A stretch of 64,000 bases of DNA, from NCBI RefSeq assembly GCF_000224145.3, contig NC_020178.2:1347568-1411567 (forward strand), written 5' to 3'. Below the pieces are notes generated by a model. The model saw only the letters and a program-made list of their open reading frames with translations, was not told where the DNA came from and ran no database searches. The position numbers and the translations under genes were made by a program. Below, piece after piece: positions 52,301 to 62,000 of this stretch (position 1 is its first letter; each line of letters begins with the position of its first letter). The stretch comes from Ciona intestinalis (Eukaryota; Chordata; Ascidiacea; Phlebobranchia; Cionidae).

Positions 52301-55024
52301 GTTTCATTTTATATGATATTTATGTATCTTATAAGCATCAACTGCACCAAAGACAGCAATAGCTCCCTCCGCTGGCAGTTTCGGCCTCACTTCTTCAGCT
52401 GCCACGACGACAGCAGCACCAGGTTAGTAAAAAAAGTGTATAGTCACATTTTCCTAAGCCAGTATATATATGCACAGTAGTAGTATTGCTACTATAAATA
52501 GTTTGTTTACCCCTGATTACTACAGAGCACCTACAATATTAGTTCCCACACACCAATAGCAAGTACTGCAATGGCTATAAATAACCAATTTCGAGTTTGA
52601 ATATATATGACTAGTTTAGTAGTTTGGCATTTTTGTAATACCTCCAGTAGTTATGTTCACACACCAGTAATAGGTCATTTTTTTCAGCCTCAAGTTCGAC
52701 ATCTAGTGGATTTAAATTAGGTGGTGGCTTGTCACTTGGTGGGGCTGCTGCTACAACAAGTTCATCACTCGGTGGGGGTATTAAGCTGCCAGGAGCCACT
52801 GCTGCCACTACAACCACGACAGCAACAGCTGCAGTTGTTGCAGAAAGTAAGCTATATAGAAGGGTGGGGAAAGATGGGACGCCTCTTTTATTCTATTTTC
52901 TTGTCCCAATTGGTAGTGAACAAAGAACACTCAAAGATTATAAAGGATATTTCTATATTATGTGCTTAAGGTGTCCCGTCTTCCCCCACCCTACTATATT
53001 ATACAAGTTGTATTTGGTGTGGCACGCCAGGAAATCTGGGATTTAGGTCAGAGCCCATTCCTGCAGTTTTAGGATCCTTGAGACTAAAGCTTCATCAAAA
53101 TTCTGCAGCTGTTCCCTGTTATAATTGGTTTCAATTGCAAATATTGTGCTATTTTGGTATGGTGGTCCTATAGCGCGAAACTGCATTGTACCTCAGATTT
53201 CGAAAAAGCCATTAGTGGCCACCGGGTTGGAGCAATTTCGCTACTGTAAGACACATACTTCTACTATTAGAATGGATATTGGTATTTATTTTTAGTTTTC
53301 TATCTTTCTGTTACAATGTAAGCCCCAGGAAAAATTAAAGTACGATCACTTGATCCACAGCCCCATCGTTGAGATATAAAGATTTAGAAACCAGGATCAA
53401 CAAATGGACAAATGAATTGGAGCAACAGGAACAACTGTTCCTCACACAAGCCACACAAGTTAATGCGTGGGATAAACTGCTTATTGATAATGGGGAAAAG
53501 GTAGGGTGTGGCTTGGCTGGGATTTGAACCTAGTACCTTTGTATGTATGGTGTTGTTTTGGATAAAATTATGTTATGGTATTGCTGAAGCTTTTGTAGTT
53601 TGTGGATAAGCAGACTTTTGGTTGGTTGTGTCGCTTATATCCTTGTGGGTGGAAACTTGAGTGACTTATCCATGGTTGCCACTCCCATGCCCACAGTCGA
53701 GTTGCTGAAGTTATTTCAACATATTTACATTGTAACTTTACGTTTTAGATCACCAACTTAAATAGTGAGTTTGAAAAAGTGAAATGCGATCAGGACAGAC
53801 TTGACCAGGAGATTGATTTCATCAGGACTCAACAACAAGAACTGGAAGATCTCTTGCTCCCTCTTGAGGAGAAGACAAGGCAGCAAGTATCGTCACTAGC
53901 TGGAGCTGTGCACACACATCATGCAGATGTAGAAAGGGAAAGAACGTAAGTAACATTAAGAGTGGTTTAAATTGATTAACTGAAACTGCACCATTCTCAG
54001 TGTTAGACGAGACAAGAGTGAGTGTTATATAAAGACCAGCGTGGTACTTGTAACATTCACTCTTGTCTCATCTAACACTGAGGATGGTTAAAGTTAATTA
54101 ACTGAAACTGCACCATCCTCAGTGTTAGGTGAGACAAGAGTGAGTGTTATATAAAGACCAGCTTGGTACTTGTAACACTCACTCTAACACTGAGGATGGC
54201 GCAGTTTCAGTTGATCAACTTTAACCATCCTCAGTGTTAGACTAGACAAGAGTGAGTGTTATATAAAGACCAGCTTGGAACACTTTTGTTTTACACATCA
54301 ATGCAAAAGTATGCAACAATGCATCTTCAGTGATGTAATAAAGCCAACTATGACAAAACATTTATATATCTCCAGTTATAACCTTGCTGAAAACATTGAC
54401 GCCCAACTTAAACAAATGGTTCAGGATTTGAAGGAGGTAATTGAGCATATCAACGCTACAAGTCAACCTGCTGATGCTGCTGACCCAGTAAGTTGTTTAT
54501 GGTTGTATTATCATGGGTTGGAACTAGTTGTGTATAAAGATTATATCTTTGTGAGTGGGAACCTGTGTTTGGTGATGCGGCAAAGTGGGTATCTGCCTTT
54601 GCCCAGAGTTTATGGGTTTAATGAGGCTCTTCGCTGCTTCTATTGTGGGCGTACGCGTCCTTGGGCAAGACACTTAACGGTAATTGTTCCAACCCAGTGG
54701 TCACTAATGGGTTGTACTTATTGTCAGCCATGCAGAAATAGAATCACTTGCAAAGTTATATACGTGGTAACTTGTAAGCTGGCACAAGGTGTATGAAAAC
54801 AGAACACCTGTGTTACAACGACTGTAGTTGCAAATTAACAATTACTTAACAATCCATTATTCCAGGTCAACCAGATATCCAAGATATTATCTGCACATAT
54901 GGATTCCTTGCAATGGTTGGACAGTAACTCTGGTGCCCTCCAGCAGAAGTTGAATGTTTTAGTAAAAGAAGTAAACGCTCACAAAGTGGAGCAAGAGAGC
55001 CGATTCAGACTCGCATTTGATTGA
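46338..55024 (+). CDS. NUP62: Nucleoporin p62
   Basis: Central-channel nuclear pore protein; its FG repeats form the permeability barrier and its coiled coil joins the Nup62-Nup58-Nup54 complex. Exons: 46338-46390, 47912-48045, 48868-48954, 49251-49301, 49531-49578, 50053-50468, 50739-50951, 51328-51402, 51865-51945, 52336-52422, 52688-52846, 53361-53500, 53749-53945, 54376-54487, 54866-55024 (TGA). It begins MSFNFGKPTTTAAS. Exons 2-11 encode Ser/Thr/Ala-rich FG and FxLG repeats. Exons 12-15 encode the Nsp1-type coiled coil: INKWTNELEQQEQLFLTQAT, QVNAWDKLLIDNGEK, LAENIDAQLKQMVQDLKEVI, ILSAHMDSLQWLD, ending ESRFRLAFD, like vertebrate p62. About 670 residues against roughly 520 in human. Exon 6 has a single-base deletion near 50180 that breaks the frame as given. 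Confidence 0.96.
46410..47329. mobile_element. Non-autonomous DNA transposon in NUP62 intron 1
   Basis: Terminal inverted repeats of more than 50 bp: ggtaatactgccgctggtga ... tcaccagcggcagtattacc, with matching inner words (ttttggtctcaaaatgttcc). Both flanks read ATTTAGTA (46402-46409 and 47330-47337), an 8-bp target duplication typical of hAT-type elements. A second hairpin is nested inside (46478-46622; cgttcgtgtcg against cgacacgaacg). A 50-N gap at 46918-46967 hides part. No transposase seen. Confidence 0.8.
46918..46967. other. Assembly gap (50 N)
   Basis: Run of N within the transposon in NUP62 intron 1. No exon affected. Confidence 1.
47390..47575 (-). repeat. TTAGTGG/TTAGGGG-type repeat block
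   Basis: cacctatttgct-like flank, then aaccactaaccactaacc and ccactataaccactataacc, then accagcctattctattatg. This is the reverse-orientation relative of 7540-7860. Confidence 0.85.
48058..48790 (+). repeat. 71-bp satellite in NUP62 intron 2
   Basis: About ten units of ggtgtatgaatacaccatgt, gtgtctggtgtataagaaga, cacccatgttataacttgac, agtgagcatga with a period of 71. Each unit holds the near-palindrome ggtgtatgaatacacc. It starts 13 bp after the exon 2 donor. Confidence 0.95.
49741..49947 (-). mobile_element. MITE copy 14
   Basis: tatagtagggtgggagaaga ... ccttcccccaccctactata. It lies 105 bp before NUP62 exon 6. Confidence 0.9.
50178..50182 (+). other. Apparent one-base deletion in NUP62 exon 6
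   Basis: Up to 50178 the frame reads PTFGSTSTA. After it the FG-type frame (SSGFGFGASTTKPSS and on to QPAKTG) is shifted by one base. The exon length (416 nt) is also one short of what the phases of its neighbours require. One extra T in GGCTTATC would restore both. A sequencing or assembly error is the likeliest cause. Confidence 0.85.
50488..50620 (+). repeat. Dispersed unit shared with the transporter gene
   Basis: gaaaagtggtgcaaccaatt, ggttttgtcaacacttgaat, cctaaagtgtcagttaaata and acctgtgaaaaaggg match the tandem block at 62330-62630. Confidence 0.75.
50985..51172 (+). mobile_element. SINE body and tail
   Basis: ttccttgggcaagacattta, acggcaattgcttcaaccca, gtggtcactaatgggttatc, then ggcatgaggtatatggaaca and atgcaaggataaataagtta. 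Confidence 0.8.
51563..51764 (+). mobile_element. MITE copy 15
   Basis: tacagtagcgtgggggaaga ... cttcccctaccctactttat. NUP62 intron 8. Confidence 0.9.
52012..52215 (-). repeat. Dispersed ~95-bp unit and a foldback core
   Basis: tgcacattctattgtatatg, ggtgaggtcatacagcgaag and ggacagagctggaccattgc form the reverse ~95-bp unit. Near 52171-52195 gatgccattttaggcgaaat resembles the short element at 5901 and 26321. Confidence 0.65.
52853..53000 (-). mobile_element. Shortened MITE, copy 16
   Basis: tatatagaagggtggggaaa ... cttcccccaccctactatat with an internal deletion (about 148 bp). It begins 6 bp after the donor of NUP62 exon 11. Confidence 0.85.
53985..54280. repeat. Nested inverted and direct repeats in NUP62 intron 13
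   Basis: The block ctcagtgttagacgagacaa, gagtgagtgttatataaaga, ccagcgtggtacttgtaaca and its inverted form (cactcttgtctcatctaaca, ctgag) occur three times, in close to 115-bp periods, with the linker gttaattaactgaaactgca also inverted once. Long perfect hairpins are possible. Confidence 0.9.
54600..54835 (+). mobile_element. SINE, nearly full length
   Basis: gaggctcttcgctgcttcta, cgcgtccttgggcaagacac, ttaacggtaattgttccaac, then acgtggtaacttgtaagctg, gcacaaggtgtatgaaaaca and gaacacctgtgttacaacga. It ends 30 bp before the last NUP62 exon. Confidence 0.8.
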
Positions 55025-56018
55025 TGGAGATTTTTGCGGAAACCGGAACTACAAAGATGGTTTATCTCATAGAGATAAAAAACTGTGGGTATAGAGATCA
55101 TAAACGAACAATTTTCACTGCCGAAAATATAAATATTTATGAATTTCAAATCATGAGTAAATTTAAACAAAAAGTTTTTACCTATTTTTTGGGGGAAAAA
55201 ACTGTTTTGATAAACATCATTTATTGAAGCAGTTATAAAAACATTTATATTAATTAGAATTTAGAGCACAACCTGAAAATAACCTTTTAGGTTATGAGAA
55301 TTGTAATTTTTATGCAACAAATATTTGCAACATGGCCAAAGGCCAGTGACTTGCATTTAATATGAAAATTGTTTCATTTTTGAAAGTAAACAACAAACAA
55401 TGCGTGATTTATGACGTAACAATGCTGGTTGAAGGGTCAAAGTACGTCATAATGCTGTTTAACTTATCATAACATTAACTATGATCAAACAATGAGTATT
55501 AATCAGTTTACTGGAAGTCAGGTGGTGTTTGGTTAGGCACCTTACGCATACAAATTATAATTAGCAACATTTGCTTTATATAAAAGCGCCCGTGATGCAG
55601 AATATGTCTTTCAGTCAATTACAGCGAAAGAAAGAGCGTTGAAATTCTGTCCCCTTTTTTAAGCGGAATTTTAATATCTTAAATAATAAAGACAGTTTTT
55701 CCACACTAAAAATATTTTAAGGTGCAAATATTGCTTTCAGTCAATTGCGACAAAAAAAATCACTAAGAAATTTTAGGGGATTTTGTGTTTGTTGTTTTCT
55801 CAACTAACTAGTAAAGACAGTATTTCCCCACCCTATAAAATGTTTTTTAAAGTTAAAGTATTGTATTATGGAAGCAACTTTTATTACTTTTATTTTCTAC
55901 AAATCATTTTCGATCGAGTTTTTCTATTTTTTTAAACCTTGTCCGGATTAATTCGTTTAGATTTTAGATAGAAATTATAACATACAACAACAATTATACA
56001 AAGGAATACAGTTTCAAA
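55025..56018. other. NUP62 3' region and transporter 5' region
   Basis: One kb between the NUP62 stop and the first transporter ATG. An AATAAA lies at 55685-55690 and may be the NUP62 poly(A) signal. A good acceptor (ttaattcgtttag) near 55965 precedes the transporter start and could receive a leader. One TGACGTAACAATG word is at 55410. No further gene seen. Confidence 0.55.
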
Positions 56019-59000
56019 ATGGGCGCTACTAAAGATGAAAAAGGTATGTTCTGTATTTTTCTTTATATTGTTTAAACTTTGCAAAGTTTAACGTTTATTT
56101 TGATTGCGATTTATATTATGCATGCAGAGAATACTGTATTCAAGAATTGTTTCGCGAGGTGTCGTTTTAAAAACACGTTCGCCACATTTGAAGTGATTAA
56201 CTTATCCTCGCGTGGCGGAGATACTTTAAAATTTTAACAAAGTTTAACGTTTATTTTGCTTTAGTTACCATTACATGCAGGCAATACGAATCGCCTGGTG
56301 TCGTTTTAAAAACGCCATAGCGGCAATTAACTTTAGGCAGTTATTTATTTTTCATCGCGAATTGTATCTTTCTGTTCATTGCAAACTGTATTATGCATGC
56401 AGACAATACGGATTTAAATATCATTTCGCATTGTCGTTTTAAAACGCGTTCGCAGTTTTGAAAGTGTATGTATGTATGTAACTTACTTTATCCTCACGTA
56501 GCCGGAAAACGACAGTCACACGGGTTTAACACCTCGTGCCAGCTTACGAGTTACCATGTAGTGACTAACGTATCCTTGCGTATAGCAGAAGAATTATAAC
56601 ACGGATGTTCTGTTTTATACTCCTCGTGACCGCTTATTACGAGTAACAACGTATGTGACTTATTTATAATGAATATTTTTAGGGTGTATTGAATGAATAT
56701 AAATTATTTATCCTCGCATGGCGGAGCAACGACAGTCGTTATAACAGGGGTGTTCTGTTTCATAAACCTCGTGCCCGCTTACGAGTAACAACGTAACGTT
56801 TTAGTTAGTTACATTATTTAATACGCTTATTAAATAATCAGGTAGCAGCGATGATGTCTCACAAATGGAAGAAGTCAAGCCAGCGGTAAGTTAGGTTATT
56901 GTCGCAATCAGAGTCCGTAGATAAACATACTCTGGTCGCAACATTATCAGACAATTTTCCTCGGGCAGTTATAACCCGTAGCTTATTTTTAACAACTTTT
57001 ATTTTGCTGCTAATTTTATTTCCGTAATCGATTTTTTAAACATGATTTTCGCTATTATATTTGAAGGGTCAAATAAAATATTTGGTATCTGCGATTTCAA
57101 TCGCTCCCCAATATATTTTTGTTAAAATATATGATTTTTGTTTTTAAATCGATAATTACCATAAGGGGAATTCCTAAAATGCGTTTTATTTTGCAAAATT
57201 ATAATTTTTTGTTTGCTTAGTTTTCGAAGTGTTTTTTACTTGTATTTAGCCAAAAATATTGGAAAAAAATAGCAAATTTTGTAATGCAAGAATAGAATGT
57301 GTCGAAATTTCCGGGAAAATGGGGTTAAATTAGTATTTTTTTGCCTGCACGCTGCAATAGCTATTTTTTAAGCGACTGTGGGCAAATTGTTCTACGAACC
57401 CCGACAACTTTGCTGATTCGTAAGAAAATCCGCGCATTGCCATTTGTAACCAACACTACCGTATACGACAAGAAATAGTTCTAACGGAAATCCGCGCAAA
57501 ATTGTTGCGAAAATAAATGAATGCATGAAATGAATGATTCATTTAAATGAAATGCATTCATTTATGCATTTTTTCCTCTCTTTGGTCACGATAACTAAGA
57601 ACACAAGAGCGATAAGACGGAAAAAATATTCTCCGCGCAAAAATCCTAGTTTTAAATCTGGTTTATGAGTTTAAACCATGAAAAAATCACATAAGTTCCC
57701 GCCTAGCAACATACATAAATATAAAATGTATATTTTATTAAAAGGTTATCTCCAGGGCAGTTAGATGTTGTTTTAGCACAATATACACAAAATACACACC
57801 TATAAGCTCACTAATGCACAACACACCCATATATACACATATACACACCAATATACATATAGTTGCGAAAATTTGTTTACCTTCTGACTAAATGCTCAAT
57901 GATGAAGAATATGAGCTTGAACCACTGTTGCTTAGTGACCAATCTGCAACAAGTAACAAACAGATTGTTACGAAACAAAAGGTTTATAGTTAAAACAATT
58001 TTTTTGAATTTTTTAGTTATTTAACGCATTTGACTTTTAACTATTTAATTTTAGTTTAGCACATTTTGGGTTTATTCTATTATAACTGTAGCTCAAACAA
58101 TTTGTTAATAAGATTTTTACCTTGTATATATTTTATAAAAATGCAAAAATAAGTGTTTTTAATTGATTACCATTTTAGTTTATGCATAAAAGAGTTTTTA
58201 ATGTGTTTATGTTTTTTATTTTAGAAAGGATTTCCGAAATGCATTTTCTTTATTCTCGGAAACGAGTTTTGCGAAAGATATTCTTATTATGGAATGAGAA
58301 GTAAGTTTATGATGTCATACAACATAGTGTTTCAAATTAATCATAAAACCACCATAGACAGAGTTTTTATTCTAAACAATTTTTAATTATAAAACAAGGT
58401 TCTTCGAAATAATTCAGAAAATTTGGCAATTTAAGTGTCTGCAGAAAGAACTAAACTTTTTCATCCCTGTTTCCAGCCATCCTTGTATTATACTTGAAGT
58501 ATTACCTACATTGGGATGAAGACACAGCTACTGCAGTCTATCATGCGTTTACTGTGCTTGCTTATCTGTTCCCCATATTTGGTGCTATAGTTGCTGACAG
58601 TTGGTGGGGAAAATATAAGTAAGTGTTTTGTATCATGACTAGAAGATACAGGATTCAAGGCTTGATGCTGCCACCATTGGGGGGGGGGGGGGGAGTGTGA
58701 ATGCATAAACAGAGGATACATAAGTTATATACATTGTAAAAAGCGGGCACAAGGTGTATGAAACAGAACACCTGTTATTACTACTGTGGTTGCCCGGCCC
58801 TGCAAAGAAAAAACAAGTTGCTATTCAACCATTTGTTTAATTATATATATGATGCTTAAGCTGTGTGTCAAGGTAAATATATTAAATACGTGTTCACTTG
58901 TTAATATTACAATGTTATTTTTCCAGCACAATCTTGTATTTGTCCATTGTGTATGCCCTTGGTATGATTCTCAATATGTTGGGAGCCATTGGAACGCTTG

Positions 59001-62000
59001 GAAATACAACAGTACACGCGTAAGTACTTGTTGAAAAGGAGTTAACATAGTTATGGTATGGTGCTAAACCGGGGGGCAAGGTGGGCAGGTTTTCTCAATT
59101 TTTTTTCACTGCACTAATCAGTAAACATTAAAACATTAAGTTGGATATTACTTGATCATGTGTAACTATCGCTGCCTCATGCAAATATATAAACGTTCAG
59201 TGTCTAAGCATACAATTATACAAATCTTGTTTACTCTATTAAAATTCATTCATATTATGCAAATGTCCATATATACAACAGGGTATAAATTCAAAGTTGT
59301 GCAAATGTCTTCCAACCCAGTGGTCACTAATGGGTTGTTGAGTATATATATATATTAATATATAATTATATACGTACAACAGCGTTCTATCGTCTATGGG
59401 ATTACTGGTGATCGCATTCGGAACGGGTGGTATTAAACCTTGCGTGTCAGCTTTTGGTGGAGACCAGTTTGATGAAGACCAGGTAAAAAAATGTTTCATG
59501 TTTTATATATTAGTTCTGTTTAGTGTTTATATTTTTGTCCGGCACCATAGCTCAGTGGTTAGGCTCTTGCATTGTAACCATAGGATACCGGGTTCAATGC
59601 TCGATACTGATAAGTGTGTGTGCCTTTGGGAAAGACACCTAATTGACATTGCTTCAACCCAGTGATCACTAATATGTTTAGCAGCCTGGGTGTTGAGGAC
59701 CTCACCCACTGTAGGACCTCACCCATATAGAATAGAATGTGCATATACAATGTTGGGGTAATGGGGCAACACTGGTCTAAATCCCAGGTCCCATGGCATG
59801 CATCACTGTAGGACCTCACCCATATATATCTGTATAAAAATATTTCTATATATATTTATATGATTTCTATATATATTTATGTTATTTTTATAGGATCAAT
59901 ATCGCCGAAGTTTCTTCTCGTTATTTTACTTCGCAATTAACGCTGGTAGTTTGGTCTCCACATTCGTTTCACCAATTATTAGAGGTATGTTATGTTGTTT
60001 CTATTGTTTGTGTTCTGCTATTTCTATTATATTTAAGGTTATGAAAGGTTTGATATGGTGTCGTGTTATGTTATTTCTTTTATTTGTATTGCATACAAAA
60101 TTGTATTAATAAAAACTTATCATTGTTTTTCTATTCTGTAATAATATTAGTACCAATAATACTGTATAAGTTTGGTTCACAGCAACTCACGCCAGAGGAC
60201 CTGGGGTTAAGACCTGAATTTGCCAGTATATTCGGTTTATGGAGTATTTATTTCCAAGCTTTAATATAGTAGGGTGGGGGAAGGTGGGACACCTTTGGCA
60301 CATAATATCCAGATATTCTGATTGTGTTTTAACCAATTAACAACGGTCTGTGAGAGTCATGAGGACATAGTTTCATATTTCTTTGAATGTTCTTTGTTTA
60401 CTCCTAAATGGGACGAGAAAATAGAGTTAAAAGTGTCCCACCTTCCCCCATACTACTGTATTATAGTATAATATTACAGATGAAGTTACCTGTTTTGGTG
60501 ATGATTGTTATGCACTTGCGTTTGGAATTCCTGCCGCCCTTATGGTAATTGCTATATGTAAGTAGACATATGTGAAGTTACATTAAGTAGGTTGTATGTA
60601 TGGCCTTAAATGTACTTGCCTCTAGTCGAGGGGTTACAGGTTCAAGGCTGGATGCTGCTACCATTGTGGGTGTATGTGTCCTTGGCCACTTAACGACAAT
60701 TGCTCCAACCCAGTTGCCACTAATGGGTTGTGACTAGATTGGAATAAATGTTCATGCTACACTCATACGCATAATACATATATTTATCCTCTTTATTTTA
60801 TACCATCTTAAATCAAAAGATATATTCCAATATATGTATTATGGCAAACTCTGGCCTAAAAACAATTTCCAATGTTATATATTAGTTCTGTTTAGTTTAG
60901 GCCATAACTCGGTGGTTAGTCGCTTGTATTGTAACCGAAGGTTTTTTACTTTTTTTTACTTTTTCTTCCAGTTTCATTTTTCATGGGAACAAGGTTCTAT
61001 TACCGCCAACCACCAACTGGGAATATCTTTTTTGAGGTTCCTAAGGCTATTTATGTAAGTTTGTGATGTCTATGTTATAATATATGATGTTTATGTGAGT
61101 ATGTGAAATCTATGTTACTTTATGTGATGTTTATGTAAGTATGTGATGTCTATGTTACTTTATATGTTGTTTATGTTAGTTAATGTGATATTTATATTAT
61201 TTATAAGATGTTTATGTATGTCTATGTGATGTCTATGTTACTTTATGCTATGTTTATGTAAGTCCGAGGGCACATAAATGACCAAACCAACCAAAAGTCA
61301 TGCCTGCTTATCCACACACTGCAATAGCTTCAGCAACTCGACTGTGGGCATGGGAGTGGCAACCATGGATAAGTCACTCATGTTTCCAGCCACGAGGATA
61401 TAAATGACCAAACCAACCAAAAGTCATGCCTGCCTATCCACACACTGCAATAGCTTCAATACAATCATACAACCAATGCAAGTGTGTATAATCAACAACA
61501 ATGTTATATAAACAGAGAGCTCTGAGTGCAAGATGGAACGCTCCGGTAAAAGACAAGAAACATTGGATGGATTATGCTTTGGAGACCACAGATGTTAGTT
61601 ATATAAATATAGTGGGCTGGGGGAAGATGGGACACCTTTAGCACGAAATATATAAATATCCTGATCGTATTTTAAACAATTAACAATGGTCTATGAAAGT
61701 CGCGAGGACAAGGTTTTATAATTCCTTGAATGTTTTTTGTTTGCTACCAAAATGTACGAGAAAATAGAATGAAAAGGTGTCCCATCTTCCCCCTTTCTAC
61801 TATATATACAGTTAATCTTGGTAGAAAACACAAATCTGGCCCTGATCTAGTGCTCATGAGTTGGACAATTAACGAAATAACGGTCACGAGACACATTATA
61901 GACAAAAAGTCCAACAAAAAATGTGTTACAGATATATTCTTAAAATGGCATCACCAGCCTGGTATTTCAATAAAAGTATCTAATAACTGTATTAAAACTG

